From Sporosarcina koreensis (lineage in GTDB: Bacteria; Bacillota; Bacilli; Bacillales_A; Planococcaceae): DNA of 64,000 nucleotides. The notes under the pieces were generated by a model that did no database searches, had not been told where the DNA came from, and saw only the letters and a program-made list of their open reading frames with translations. The stretch covers positions 1,057,774-1,121,773 of the forward strand of contig NZ_LN651337.1 of NCBI RefSeq assembly GCF_000826145.2. Reading direction: 5' to 3'. Shown here in pieces: positions 33,990 through 43,708 of the stretch (positions within the stretch are counted from its first letter, which is position 1; every line of letters begins with the position of its first letter). The translations under genes and the position numbers were made by a program.

Positions 33990-35363
33990 TTACGCCTCCA
34001 TTAATAAAAGTTCTGGATTTCCGAGTAAGTGCTTAATATGGTTGAGCGCCTGCTGGCCTGTTGCACCATCGATCACCCGATGATCAAACACTAATGATAA
34101 TGCTAACATAGGTGCAGCAACGATTTCACCATTTTTGACGACCGGTTTTTCGGAAATACGGCCGATGCCGAGAATCGCGACTTCCGGATGGTTGATGATC
34201 GGAGTGAACCACTGACCGCCGGCCGATCCGATATTCGTGATCGAGCATGACGCGCCTTTCATCTCCGCTGGTGACAGCTTGCCGTCACGCGCTTTTCCGC
34301 CGAGTTCCGAAATCTCTTTCGAAATCGCGAACATCGATTTGCGGTCAGCATGCTTGATGACCGGCACAAGGAGTCCGCGGTCCGTATCCGCCGCGATACC
34401 GATATTGAAGTAATGCTTGTAGATCAGTTCATCCGCAGCATCGTCGAGCGATGTATTGAGTTCCGGGAACTTGCGCAGTGTCGAAACGAGTGCTTTCACG
34501 ACATACGGCAAGTACGTCAGCTTGATGTCCTGTTCCGCCGCGATTTCCTTGAATTTCTTGCGGTGTGCTACAAGCTCGGTCACGTCGACTTCGTCGAGCA
34601 ATGTGACATGCGGCGCTGTATGCTTCGAATTTACCATCGCTTTTGCGATCGCCTTCCGGATACCGGACAGTTTCTCACGGGTTTCAGGGAAGTCCCCTTC
34701 AGGGATCGCCTGTTCTGCAGGTTTCGTTTCTGCTGTTTGTGCTGCTTCAGCAGAAGCTCCGGATGCTTCCTCTGCCACCGGCTGTTCCGCCTGCGGCTTG
34801 CCTCCGCCCTGTTTGAATGCCTCGATGTCTTCTTTCATTACGCGGCCGTTTTTGCCTGACCCCGATACCTGGCGGATGTCGACGCCCTCTTCCCGTGCGA
34901 ATTTACGGACGGACGGCATCGCGATCACCCGGCGGTTCGGATCTGCATTACCGGAACCCGCTGCAGGCGTCGTATCTTCACCCTTACCTGCCTCTTGCTG
35001 AGGAGCCTCTTCCTTATCGATTTTCTGGCCGGCTTCAGCCACGGACTGGACTTGCGCTTCCGTTTCTTCCTTCTTTTCCTCCGGCTGTTCTGCCGGAGCT
35101 TCGTCATCTTCTGCGTCTTCGTGATCCGGGGAGTCGATACGGATCAGCTTGTCCCCTACGACAGCGACCGTCCCTTCCTGGACGAGGATTTCCTCTATTG
35201 TCCCGGAGACCGGGGATGGGATTTCCACAACTGATTTGTCGTTCTGCACTTCAAGCAATGTATCGTCTTCGTTGATGGTGTCCCCTTTGGAAACGAACCA
35301 TTTTACGATTTCGCCTTCGTGAATTCCTTCTCCGATATCTGGTAAGCGAAAATGATATGCCAC
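33990..35363 (-). CDS. pdhC: pyruvate dehydrogenase E2, dihydrolipoamide acetyltransferase
   Basis: 457 residues from GTG 35363, with AGAGGG about nine bases upstream, giving [20 protein letters not shown], the standard E2 start; a GTG three codons earlier is less well placed. Single lipoyl domain with [14 protein letters not shown] (lipoyl-Lys), an Ala/Glu-rich linker (about residues 85-130), peripheral-subunit-binding domain ([27 protein letters not shown]), second linker, and catalytic domain ending [16 protein letters not shown] (DHRxxDG catalytic His). Core of the complex. Confidence 0.97.
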   Translation of the reverse strand: MAYHFRLPDIGEGIHEGEIVKWFVSKGDTINEDDTLLEVQNDKSVVEIPSPVSGTIEEILVQEGTVAVVGDKLIRIDSPDHEDAEDDEAPAEQPEEKKEETEAQVQSVAEAGQKIDKEEAPQQEAGKGEDTTPAAGSGNADPNRRVIAMPSVRKFAREEGVDIRQVSGSGKNGRVMKEDIEAFKQGGGKPQAEQPVAEEASGASAEAAQTAETKPAEQAIPEGDFPETREKLSGIRKAIAKAMVNSKHTAPHVTLLDEVDVTELVAHRKKFKEIAAEQDIKLTYLPYVVKALVSTLRKFPELNTSLDDAADELIYKHYFNIGIAADTDRGLLVPVIKHADRKSMFAISKEISELGGKARDGKLSPAEMKGASCSITNIGSAGGQWFTPIINHPEVAILGIGRISEKPVVKNGEIVAAPMLALSLVFDHRVIDGATGQQALNHIKHLLGNPELLLMEA

Positions 35364-35400
35364 GTGATCCACCCTCTCTTTTTAGTCTGTCGGTAGTTTT

Positions 35401-36378
35401 TTAGAAGTCCAGGACTTTCTTGGCTGTTTCAGTGATGTCGGCAGCATTCGGCAGCCAAGTGTTCTCACCTTGTGCGAATGGGTAGACCGTATCCGGCGCA
35501 GTCACACGGAGGACAGGCGCTTCCAGGCTGAGGACAGCGCGCTCCATGATTTCCGAAACGACGTTTGCGGCGATTCCTGCCTGGCGTTGCGCTTCCTGCA
35601 CGACGATGGCGCGGTTCGTCTTTTCAACGGAGGCAATGATCGTCTCCACGTCGAGCGGCTGGACTGTGCGCAGGTCGACCACTTCCGCTGAGTGGCCATC
35701 CTTTTCAAGCGCTTCTGCAGCTTTCAGGCTCTCTTGCACCATCGCACCGTAAGCGATGATCGTAATATCCGACCCTTCCCGCTTCACGTCTGCCTTGCCA
35801 AGGGGAATCGTGTATTCCTCTTCAGGGACCTCCTGACGGAACGAACGGTACAGTTTCATGTGCTCCAGGAACACGACCGGGTTTTCGTCTTTGATAGCTG
35901 AGATCAGCAGGCCTTTCGCATCATACGGAGTCGACGGGATGACGACTTTGATGCCCGGCTGGGACGCAACGATCCCTTCGAGACTGTCTGCATGCATTTC
36001 AGGTGTCGCTACGCCGCCGCCGAATGGTGAACGGATTGTGATCGGCGCGTTCAGCTTGCCTGCAGTACGGAAACTCTGCCGTGCAGCCTGACCGCTGACC
36101 GAGTCGATGACTTCGAACAGGAAGCCGAAGAACTGGATCTCCATGACCGGACGGAAGCCTGTGAGGGACAGACCGATCGCCAGGCCGCCGATTCCGGATT
36201 CCGCAAGCGGTGTATCGAATACACGCTCTTCGCCGAATTCTTTCTGGAGACCTTCTGTCGCGCGGAAAACGCCTCCGTTTTTCCCGACGTCCTCACCGAA
36301 TACGAGCACGTTTTCATCATTCTTCAATTCCGTGCGCATTGCATCGGTAATTGCTTGGATCATCGTCATTTGTGCCAT
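35401..36378 (-). CDS. pdhB: pyruvate dehydrogenase E1 beta subunit
   Basis: 325 residues, [19 protein letters not shown]. Transketolase pyrimidine-binding domain with [15 protein letters not shown] and a C-terminal transketolase_C domain ending [20 protein letters not shown]. Pairs with PdhA in the thiamine-diphosphate E1. Starts three bases after the pdhA stop. Confidence 0.97.
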   Translation of the reverse strand: MAQMTMIQAITDAMRTELKNDENVLVFGEDVGKNGGVFRATEGLQKEFGEERVFDTPLAESGIGGLAIGLSLTGFRPVMEIQFFGFLFEVIDSVSGQAARQSFRTAGKLNAPITIRSPFGGGVATPEMHADSLEGIVASQPGIKVVIPSTPYDAKGLLISAIKDENPVVFLEHMKLYRSFRQEVPEEEYTIPLGKADVKREGSDITIIAYGAMVQESLKAAEALEKDGHSAEVVDLRTVQPLDVETIIASVEKTNRAIVVQEAQRQAGIAANVVSEIMERAVLSLEAPVLRVTAPDTVYPFAQGENTWLPNAADITETAKKVLDF

Positions 36379-36381
36379 CGG

Positions 36382-37533
<1,152 letters not shown>

Positions 37534-37570
37534 TTATCCTGATTTTCATTGATACAACGTTCGTTCCTTA

Positions 37571-37602
37571 TTCAGTATACTGAAACTGGATAGAACGGTC
37601 AA
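37571..37602 (-). promoter_or_regulatory. pdhA promoter with overlapping palindrome
   Basis: On the minus strand TTGACC (complement of 37597-37602), 17-base spacer, TATACT (complement of 37574-37579). The 14-base perfect palindrome TTCAGTATACTGAA (37571-37584) covers the -10 box, a likely repressor site. About 75 bases upstream of the pdhA ATG. Confidence 0.65.
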
Positions 37603-37675
37603 TCCATGGAGCGCCGGCCTTCCACAGTATCCCGCCGCTCACTGAGCGGCAGGCTGCAGAACGTATTTCTGTAGT

Positions 37676-37712
37676 AATACAAGGTATTATCTGTACTATA
37701 ATACAATGTATT
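37676..37712. promoter_or_regulatory. pair of 13-bp palindromic boxes downstream of ykyA
   Basis: AATACAAGGTATT (37676-37688) and AATACAATGTATT (37700-37712) share palindromic AATAC/GTATT arms and start 24 bases apart. They lie three bases beyond the ykyA stop and about 180-215 bases upstream of pdhA. Confidence 0.5.
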
Positions 37713-37714
37713 CA

Positions 37715-38347
37715 TCACTCTTCTGTCTTCTGGGTTTCTTCAAGGGCGCTGTTCACTTCCTGGGTCGACTGGTTGAAGACACGAATGGTGTCCGTAAGCT
37801 TTCCCCGCTGTTCATTCACTTCGGCGACAGACTCTTCCAGCTGTACCCGTTTTACATTTTCATCAATCAGCAGATCATAGACTTCCCTTTGTTTTTCGAG
37901 AAGTTCCCTGTAGGTGACTGCGACTTGGTGATGCAGGTCATACCGTTTTTCCAAAGCTGCCTTTAAATCTGCAGCTGCCTGCGTGCCTTTCTCGGTTTCC
38001 GATTGTGGAAGATCCCGCAGCTGTTCCGATGCTTCCTGTGCGGCAAGAATTGCTTTGTCTTCGTCATCGAGCAGGTCTTCACGTTCGTCCAGCAGCGTAC
38101 GGAGTCTCATTACATTGTTTTCCAGTGCCTCCCTGTCCTCGATATTCAGTTCGACTGTCTTGCTGAACAGCGCCTGCTCCTTCTTTTCAAGGTCTTTCAG
38201 CTGATTGTCGATGTCCGCAATATCTTTCTCCTGGTTTTGCACGTCTTCCAGGATACTGTCTAGCCCATGCTGGAATTGGTCCTTATCAGGCGTACAGCCT
38301 GCCATGAGCATCAGCCAGATCGGCAGAAACAAGAATACTTTCCGCAA
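37715..38347 (-). CDS. ykyA: YkyA-type cell-wall-binding lipoprotein
   Basis: 210 residues. Lipoprotein signal IWLMLMAGCTPD with lipobox Cys at residue 18; the rest is long charged helix (coiled coil), e.g. DNQLKDLEKKEQALFSK and RLRTLLDEREDLLDDEDKA. B. subtilis YkyA lies between pdhA and defB, as here. Anchored on the outer face of the membrane. Function not defined. No standard terminator was seen after it. Confidence 0.85.
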   Translation of the reverse strand: MRKVFLFLPIWLMLMAGCTPDKDQFQHGLDSILEDVQNQEKDIADIDNQLKDLEKKEQALFSKTVELNIEDREALENNVMRLRTLLDEREDLLDDEDKAILAAQEASEQLRDLPQSETEKGTQAAADLKAALEKRYDLHHQVAVTYRELLEKQREVYDLLIDENVKRVQLEESVAEVNEQRGKLTDTIRVFNQSTQEVNSALEETQKTEE

Positions 38348-38465
38348 TTTCCTGTCACCTCACTTTTTCCCAGGCTCCAGCCTGAATTTCTTTTCGATGC
38401 ATCCGAATTCCATTATACTGATACTACGTACATTCACGCACCAAATTGTAAAGGAGCAAACCACC

Positions 38466-39020
38466 ATGATCTTAATGGAAGATATTATACGGGAAGGCCA
38501 TCCTGCACTGCGGCAGCGTGCAGAGGAAGTAACATTCCCCCTATCTGCGGAGGACAAACAGCTCGCGGCTGATCTGCATGAGTATGTCGTCAACAGTCAA
38601 GATGATGAAATCTCGGAGAAGTACGGGCTGCGCGCCGGCATCGGATTGGCCGCCCCGCAAGTGAATAGACCGAAACGGATTTTCGCACTCCATATCGAAT
38701 CGGACGAGGAAAAAGGCATCAGCCTGATCGCCATCAACCCGCGGATTGTCAGCCATTCCGTTGAAAAGACCTATCTATCGACCGGCGAAGGCTGCCTGTC
38801 GGTCGACCGTGACGTGGAAGGGTATGTCCCCCGGTATGCCCGGATTACAGTAAAAGCATTCGATACGGAGGGCAAGGAATACAAAAAGCGTCTGAAAGGT
38901 CTCCCGGCAATCGCTTTCCAGCATGAGCTGGATCATCTGAACGGTGTCATGTTCTATGATCATATCGATCCGAGAGATCCTTATAAACCTATTCCAGATG
39001 CCACCCCATTCGAACGGTGA
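38466..39020 (+). CDS. def: peptide deformylase
   Basis: 184 residues from MILMEDIIREGHPALRQRAE at 38466 (GGAG, nine-base spacer). All three motifs: GIGLAAPQV (I), EGCLSV (II, metal Cys), QHELDHLNG (III, HExxH). Type 2 deformylase by its insertions and length. It removes the N-formyl group from nascent proteins. Corresponds to defB/ykrB beside ykyA in B. subtilis; divergent from ykyA. Confidence 0.96.
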   Translation: MILMEDIIREGHPALRQRAEEVTFPLSAEDKQLAADLHEYVVNSQDDEISEKYGLRAGIGLAAPQVNRPKRIFALHIESDEEKGISLIAINPRIVSHSVEKTYLSTGEGCLSVDRDVEGYVPRYARITVKAFDTEGKEYKKRLKGLPAIAFQHELDHLNGVMFYDHIDPRDPYKPIPDATPFER

Positions 39021-39026
39021 TTCTAC

Positions 39027-39055
39027 TTGACAGAATTTTAAGTCTATGATACACT
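39027..39055 (+). promoter_or_regulatory. sigma-A promoter of the 23-residue peptide gene
   Basis: Consensus TTGACA (39027-39032), 17-base spacer, TACACT (39050-39055) with an extended -10 TG at 39047-39048. It begins seven bases after the def stop. Confidence 0.7.
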
Positions 39056-39077
39056 TCACTCAAGGAGTGATACCGCC

Positions 39078-39149
39078 ATGTATAAACGTCTGAAACGTAA
39101 ACTGTTGAAGCGTCTTAATGGCATCCTCGGCAAAAAATCCATCGCATAA
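39078..39149 (+). CDS. 23-residue cationic peptide, own promoter and terminator
   Basis: MYKRLKRKLLKRLNGILGKK followed by SIA and stop. ATG 39078 is ten bases after AAGGAG (39062-39067). Nine of 23 residues are Lys or Arg (net charge about +9) spaced with Leu/Ile so that a helix would be amphipathic. A consensus promoter ends at 39055 and a hairpin terminator starts at 39160, so the unit is a complete monocistronic gene between def and rpoY. I do not recognise the peptide. It could be a toxin, antimicrobial or membrane/ribosome-binding peptide; none of this is shown. Confidence 0.65.
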   Translation: MYKRLKRKLLKRLNGILGKKSIA

Positions 39150-39159
39150 CGACATTCCG

Positions 39160-39190
39160 CCCGCCTGCTGTGCAGGTGGGCTTTTCTTTA
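39160..39190 (+). terminator. terminator after small peptide gene
   Basis: CCCGCCTGC (39160-39168) - TGT - GCAGGTGGG (39172-39180), followed by CTTTTCTTT. Confidence 0.85.
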
Positions 39191-39263
39191 TTTTCAGAGG
39201 GTGACGTGGTACTATTAAACATATCAGTCCAAAATCGAACGAAAGAAAAAAGGAGAGCACAAC

Positions 39264-39473
39264 ATGATTTTTAAAGTTTATTATCAAGACAGCAAGACTC
39301 AAGTGCCGGTCCGCGAGAACACGAAAACACTATACGTAGAAGCTGAAACGCAGCGGGAAGTGCGTCAGAAGCTGCAAGACCGCAAGTACAACATCGAATT
39401 CATCCAGCAGCTTGAAGGGGAGCATCTCGAGTATGAACAGGCTTCCGAGCACTTCGAGCTCGAGCAGGTGTAA
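39264..39473 (+). CDS. rpoY: RNA polymerase epsilon subunit
   Basis: 69 residues, [19 protein letters not shown]. The small epsilon (YkzG) subunit of Firmicute RNA polymerase, with the conserved [18 protein letters not shown] and the [16 protein letters not shown] end. Starts after AAAGGAGAGCACAAC. Three bases between its stop and the rnjA ATG, the same rpoY-rnjA operon as in B. subtilis. Confidence 0.94.
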   Translation: MIFKVYYQDSKTQVPVRENTKTLYVEAETQREVRQKLQDRKYNIEFIQQLEGEHLEYEQASEHFELEQV

Positions 39474-39476
39474 TTC

Positions 39477-41144
39477 ATGAAATCGATAAAGAACAATGAG
39501 ACAGCTGTTTTCGCACTGGGCGGACTGGGCGAAATCGGCAAAAACACGTATGCAGTGCAATTCCAGGACGAAATCATCCTGATCGATGCAGGCATCAAAT
39601 TCCCGGAAGACGACCTGCTCGGAATCGATTATGTCATTCCTGATTATACGTACCTAAAACGGAATGCAGACAAGATCAAAGGTCTGTTCATCACCCATGG
39701 TCACGAAGACCATATCGGCGGCATCCCCTACTTGCTCCGCCAGGTGAACATGCCGGTATACGGAGGCAAACTTGCACTCGGCCTGCTTCGGAACAAACTT
39801 GAAGAGCACGGTCTGATGCGTTCGACCAAGCTGATCGAGTTCGGCGAAGATGACGTATTCAAGTTCAGGAAGACCTCCGTCTCCTTCTTCCGCACGACAC
39901 ACAGTATTCCGGATGCCTATGGAGTTGTCGTCAAGACACCTTCCGGCAATATCGTGCATACAGGAGACTTCAAATTCGACTTCACACCAGTCGGTGAACC
40001 GGCTAACCTTGCCAAGATGGCAAAAATCGGCAGCGAGGGGGTCCTCTGCCTGCTGTCCGACAGTACGAATGCGGAAGTTCCAAACTTCACGATGTCCGAA
40101 CGGAAAGTCGGCGACAGCCTGAACGACATCTTCCGCAAAGTGGACGGGCGTATCATTTTCGCGACATTCGCCTCGAATATCCACCGTCTGCAGCAGGTGA
40201 TCGAAGCGGCACAGATCCATAACCGGAAAGTCGCCGTATTCGGACGCAGCATGGACAATGCGATTACGATCGGCCGTGAACTTGGGTACATCGACGCACC
40301 GAAAGACTTGTTTGTCGATGCCCAGAGCATCAACCGGCTTCCGGCGAACGAAGTGATGATCCTCTGTACAGGCAGTCAGGGGGAACCGATGGCAGCACTT
40401 TCGCGCATCGCAAACGGGACGCACCGCCAAGTGCAGATCCAGCCTGGCGATACAGTCATCTTCTCCTCGTCTCCGATTCCGGGCAACACGCTGAGCGTCA
40501 ACAAGACGATCAACGCCCTGTTCCGCGCCGGCGCCGAGGTCATACACGGAGCGCTGAACAACATCCATACATCCGGACACGGATCACAGGAAGAACAGAA
40601 GCTCATGCTCCGTCTCATCCAGCCAAAGTTCTTCATGCCGATCCACGGTGAATACCGGATGCTGAAGATGCATGAAGAGCTCGCTGTCGCATGCGATGTC
40701 GAGCCGGATAATATCTTCATCATGTCGAACGGGGATGTCCTGGCACTCACGGAAGACAGCGCCCGCCCAGCAGGACGGGTCCCTTCGGGCGATGTCTACA
40801 TTGACGGCAGCGGAATCGGCGACATCGGCAACGTCGTCCTCCGCGACCGGAAAAACCTGTCGGAAGACGGTCTCGTGATCGTCGTTGCAACGATCGACAA
40901 GAGACGGAACCGTGTCGTCTCCGGTCCCGATCTCATTTCCCGCGGCTTCGTCTACATGCGGGAGTCCGGTGCGATGATCAACGAAGCGCAGTATATGCTG
41001 ACGCGACAGATGCATCGGAAACTCGCCGGCGGTCCTGCCGATATCGGCGTACTGAAGAGTGATATCATCGATTCGCTCAGTTCCTATTTGTACGACAAGA
41101 CAAAACGTAAACCGATGATCTTGCCGGTCATCCTGGAAGTATAA
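39477..41144 (+). CDS. rnjA: ribonuclease J1
   Basis: 555 residues. Metallo-beta-lactamase/beta-CASP RNase: [10 protein letters not shown] (HxHxDH zinc motif, about residues 73-82), [11 protein letters not shown], beta-[21 protein letters not shown], and [11 protein letters not shown]. 5'-3' exonuclease and endonuclease for mRNA decay and rRNA maturation. Start just after the rpoY stop with AGGTGTAATTC upstream, so translation may be coupled. Ends at a strong bidirectional terminator. Confidence 0.97.
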   Translation: MKSIKNNETAVFALGGLGEIGKNTYAVQFQDEIILIDAGIKFPEDDLLGIDYVIPDYTYLKRNADKIKGLFITHGHEDHIGGIPYLLRQVNMPVYGGKLALGLLRNKLEEHGLMRSTKLIEFGEDDVFKFRKTSVSFFRTTHSIPDAYGVVVKTPSGNIVHTGDFKFDFTPVGEPANLAKMAKIGSEGVLCLLSDSTNAEVPNFTMSERKVGDSLNDIFRKVDGRIIFATFASNIHRLQQVIEAAQIHNRKVAVFGRSMDNAITIGRELGYIDAPKDLFVDAQSINRLPANEVMILCTGSQGEPMAALSRIANGTHRQVQIQPGDTVIFSSSPIPGNTLSVNKTINALFRAGAEVIHGALNNIHTSGHGSQEEQKLMLRLIQPKFFMPIHGEYRMLKMHEELAVACDVEPDNIFIMSNGDVLALTEDSARPAGRVPSGDVYIDGSGIGDIGNVVLRDRKNLSEDGLVIVVATIDKRRNRVVSGPDLISRGFVYMRESGAMINEAQYMLTRQMHRKLAGGPADIGVLKSDIIDSLSSYLYDKTKRKPMILPVILEV

Positions 41145-41147
41145 CTG

Positions 41148-41196
41148 AAAAGGCTGTCCCGGAGAGTCAGATGACTTTCCGGGACAGCCTTTTTTC
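41148..41196. terminator. bidirectional terminator between rnjA and ktrC
   Basis: AAAAGGCTGTCCCGG (41148-41162) pairs with TCCGGGACAGCCTTTTTT (41178-41195). Confidence 0.88.
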
Positions 41197-41854
41197 AATG
41201 GAGCACTTTCTTTTCAAAGCGGTGGATGTCCACATCCGAACCGATGACGATCAGAATATCATTCAATTGGATTTCCTCGATCGCCTGCGGAGATACTAAA
41301 ATATGATCCTCCCGTTTGATGGCGACAATGTTGACGCCATATTTCGCACGGATGTCCAGGTCGATCAGAGACGCTCCTGCCAGACGTGCGTTCGCCCGTA
41401 TTTCGACAATCGAGTATTCTTCCGACAGTTCGAGATAATCGAGGATGTCATTGGAGACAAGCCGGTTGGCGATGCGCCGTCCCATGTCGCGTTCCGGGTG
41501 GATGACATGGTCTGCGCCGATCTTGCGCAGCACTTTTTCGTGATAATCGTTCTGGGCTTTCACCGTGATCATCGGGACACCGATCTCCTTGAGGATCAGC
41601 GTCGTTAAAATGCTCGCCTGGATATTCTCTCCGATCGCGACAACGACATGCTCGAAATTCCGGATACCGAGTGACCGCAGCGTGGATTCATCCGTCGTAT
41701 CGGCAGCGACAGCCTGCGTGGCAATCTGCGCGTATTCCGACACACGTTCCTGCGATATGTCGATCGCCATCACAGACGCATCAAGTTCAATGAGCTCATT
41801 GACGATACTGCCCCCGAACCGGCCCAGTCCAATGACGACAAATTCTTTCTTCAT
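41195..41854 (-). CDS. ktrC: Ktr potassium uptake regulatory subunit (RCK, KtrC type)
   Basis: 219 residues from MKKEFVVIGLGRFGGSIVNE at 41854 (GGAGAGATCGACT). RCK_N with the nucleotide-binding GLGRFGGS and acidic DASVMAIDISQERV, then an RCK_C domain (from about residue 135, SIVEIRANARLAGASLIDLDI). Gates the membrane KtrB/KtrD channel in response to ATP/ADP and, in Firmicutes, c-di-AMP. Position next to rnjA matches ktrC (ykqB). The integral membrane partner is not in this window. Confidence 0.9.
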   Translation of the reverse strand: MKKEFVVIGLGRFGGSIVNELIELDASVMAIDISQERVSEYAQIATQAVAADTTDESTLRSLGIRNFEHVVVAIGENIQASILTTLILKEIGVPMITVKAQNDYHEKVLRKIGADHVIHPERDMGRRIANRLVSNDILDYLELSEEYSIVEIRANARLAGASLIDLDIRAKYGVNIVAIKREDHILVSPQAIEEIQLNDILIVIGSDVDIHRFEKKVLH

Positions 41855-41969
41855 AGTCGATCTCTCCGCTTCACATAAGAATGCGTTTAGTTTACCACAG
41901 CCGTTCTTGACACTCAAACCACAGGAAAACCCGGCGTTCCTGAACTAGGATCGCCGGGTTTTTGAGGTA

Positions 41970-42419
41970 TTACTTCTTCATTTCGTCGAGGACGCGGTTT
42001 ACACGCTTTTCAAGCATTTTCATGCCGCTGCCGCCCGCCTGGAAGTGACGGAGCTGGCCGTCTTTGTCGAAGACGTAGTAAGCCGGCACGTATTGGTTCT
42101 CCATTGCATCATTCAGCTTCAATTCACTATCGACGAAAATCGGCTGTGTAATATCGTGCTCGGCAGCCACTTCCTTGATATGGTCAAGGTTCGTGTCATC
42201 TTCCGAACGCGGCATATGGACGGCCACGACGTTCAGTTCGTCTTTGTATTTGTCACGGAATGCGTTCACTTCCGGCATCGCTTCTTTACACATATGGCAG
42301 CTCACTGACCAGAAGTGGATGATGGTCGGCTTTTCGCCTACCAGTTCGGACTTTGTCACTTCCCCATTGAGCCAGGCAGTAGCGCCGTTCAATTCAGGCA
42401 TTTGTTCACGAAGTTTCAT
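41970..42419 (-). CDS. ykuV: thiol-disulfide oxidoreductase YkuV
   Basis: 149 residues, thioredoxin-like TlpA/ResA fold without a signal peptide, so cytosolic. Active site SCHMCKEAMPEV (CxxC), cis-Pro region YVPAYYVFD, and a family-specific HFQAGGSGMKMLEKRV end matching B. subtilis YkuV. Start after AAAGGAGGATTTTTTTC. Downstream of ykuU with a hairpin between them. Confidence 0.95.
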   Translation of the reverse strand: MKLREQMPELNGATAWLNGEVTKSELVGEKPTIIHFWSVSCHMCKEAMPEVNAFRDKYKDELNVVAVHMPRSEDDTNLDHIKEVAAEHDITQPIFVDSELKLNDAMENQYVPAYYVFDKDGQLRHFQAGGSGMKMLEKRVNRVLDEMKK

Positions 42420-42443
42420 CGAAAAAAATCCTCCTTTAGAATA

Positions 42444-42475
42444 AATTCCCCGCAGCTTATGCTGAGCGGGGAATT
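42444..42475 (-). terminator. hairpin between ykuU and ykuV (attenuator or processing site)
   Basis: AATTCCCCGC (42444-42453) pairs with GCGGGGAATT (42466-42475), with an inner AGC-TTAT-GCT hairpin. The following minus-strand bases are only moderately T-rich, so termination may be partial. Confidence 0.55.
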
Positions 42476-42513
42476 GTCGGCTTGCGTTCCGGCAGGCTGC
42501 CGGTCAGTCAAAC

Positions 42514-43056
42514 TTATAGAGTTTCCTGACCCGGGCGCCAGTTTGCAGGGCAGAGACCGCCTGTTTGAAGTGCCTGGAGCACACGGAGAGTCTCGTCCAC
42601 ATCACGGCCGATATTATTGTGGAAGACAGTCTGGTACTGCAGTTCGCCTTCAGGATTGATGATGAACAATCCGCGGAGTGCGATCCCTTCTTCTTCGATC
42701 AATACGCCGTAGTCGCGTGCGACTTCGTGGTTCGTGTCTGCAGCAAGCGGGTAGTTCAGTTCACCGAGACCGTTATCTTTACGGTCTGTGTTGATCCACG
42801 CTTTGTGTGTGTGGATTGTATCCGTAGAGACGCCGATCACTTCTGCATCGAGGTCTTCGAATTCGTCATAGCGGTCGGACATCGCTGTGATTTCGGTAGG
42901 ACATACGAACGTGAAGTCCATCGGGTAGAAGAACAATACTGTCCATTTGTCGTCTTTCATGTTTTCTTCAAGACTTACTTTGCCGAAGGACTTGTCCTTC
43001 ATGACCGCTTCCATTTCAAATCGCGGTGCTTGTTTCCCAACCATACGCTCTGCCAT
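42514..43056 (-). CDS. ykuU: 2-Cys peroxiredoxin YkuU
   Basis: 180 residues from MAERMVGKQAPRFEMEAV at 43056 (GGAGGGATTTAGA). Typical 2-Cys Prx: peroxidatic Cys in PMDFTFVCPTEI and resolving Cys in TGGLCPANW near the C-terminus. It reduces hydroperoxides in the cytosol, presumably recycled by a thioredoxin-like partner such as YkuV. Promoter at 43112-43140 and a Fur/PerR-type box at 43158-43172 lie upstream. Confidence 0.96.
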   Translation of the reverse strand: MAERMVGKQAPRFEMEAVMKDKSFGKVSLEENMKDDKWTVLFFYPMDFTFVCPTEITAMSDRYDEFEDLDAEVIGVSTDTIHTHKAWINTDRKDNGLGELNYPLAADTNHEVARDYGVLIEEEGIALRGLFIINPEGELQYQTVFHNNIGRDVDETLRVLQALQTGGLCPANWRPGQETL

Positions 43057-43111
43057 TCTAAATCCCTCCATTATCTTAGAAGCAGTGTTCTCACCTGCTC
43101 AATTCCTCTAT

Positions 43112-43140
43112 ATCGTACCAAACATCCCGTTCTATATCAA
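43112..43140 (-). promoter_or_regulatory. ykuU promoter
   Basis: On the minus strand TTGATA (complement of 43135-43140), 17-base spacer, TACGAT (complement of 43112-43117), about 55 bases before the ykuU ATG. Confidence 0.55.
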
Positions 43141-43157
43141 TTAGAATGATTCACTTG

Positions 43158-43172
43158 TAATAATCATTATTG
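43158..43172. promoter_or_regulatory. Fur/PerR-family 7-1-7 box upstream of ykuU
   Basis: TAATAATCATTATTG is a 7-1-7 inverted repeat matching 11 of 14 arm positions of both the PerR (TTATAATnATTATAA) and Fur (TGATAATnATTATCA) consensus. It lies 18 bases upstream of the -35 box of ykuU. Confidence 0.6.
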
Positions 43173-43213
43173 AAAAAACGGGGTGTAATTGAGAAGGAAG
43201 CCGTCCGTCCTTC

Positions 43214-43528
43214 TCAGTCTGTGCAAAGCGACGGCCGGACAGGACGGGTGCCGCAATAGTCACAGAGCGGATCACTGCAGGCCTCTTCCCGCCATGCGTC
43301 GCAGTCCGCGCAGAAGACCGAATCATATTGCTCATTGTACAGCAGCGGTTCCATGCAGCAGACACAATGATTCGCCATCTCTTCCCACTCGATCACCGTC
43401 TCCTTGTGGTACAGGAAAAAACGTTTTTGGCCGTCGGTGACCGGTGCCCGGCCTTCCAGTGCCGACTTCAGCAGACTGTTCCAGTGCCGGTCTTCCGGGT
43501 CAAAAAAGAATGTCATTTTATCGCCCAA
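43214..43528 (-). CDS. small Cys-rich (zinc-ribbon-like) protein
   Basis: 104 residues from TTG 43528, seven bases after GGAGG: MGDKMTFFFDPEDRHWNSLL. C-terminal half has seven cysteines: CVCC, then VFCADC, then a CSDPLCDYC cluster and a last CTD end, suggesting one or two zinc knuckles. I do not recognise the family. Same strand as ykuU but separated by 157 bases; divergent from the XRE-cupin gene. A hairpin (43193-43219) overlaps its stop. Confidence 0.65.
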   Translation of the reverse strand: MGDKMTFFFDPEDRHWNSLLKSALEGRAPVTDGQKRFFLYHKETVIEWEEMANHCVCCMEPLLYNEQYDSVFCADCDAWREEACSDPLCDYCGTRPVRPSLCTD

Positions 43529-43616
43529 TCGGAGCCCTCCATTTCTTTGTTCCATTTTACTACGGGCATTGGCGTAACACAATGAAATGACGCTGTCCCG
43601 TGGATTCAATTGCCTA

Positions 43617-43644
43617 TTGCTTTCCTGCATGGATTTTGTATAAT
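43617..43644 (+). promoter_or_regulatory. promoter of the XRE-cupin/pot operon
   Basis: TTGCTT (43617-43622), 16-base spacer, TATAAT (43639-43644). Confidence 0.55.
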
Positions 43645-43684
43645 AAGAGACGCTAAAAGTAAACTTCAAGTACACTATTACTAA

Positions 43685-43698
43685 ACTTTCTAGAAAGT
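43685..43698. promoter_or_regulatory. palindromic operator candidate of the XRE-cupin regulator
   Basis: ACTTTCTAGAAAGT is a perfect 14-base palindrome, 41 bases after the -10 box and touching the ribosome site of the regulator gene. A related AAACTTCAAGT lies at about 43661. Confidence 0.55.
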
Positions 43699-43708
43699 GG
43701 GGAACGGA

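Noticed and set aside
37631..37647. Hairpin GCCGCTCA/TGAGCGGC downstream of ykyA as a terminator
   Set aside because: No T run follows on either strand, so rho-independent termination is not supported.
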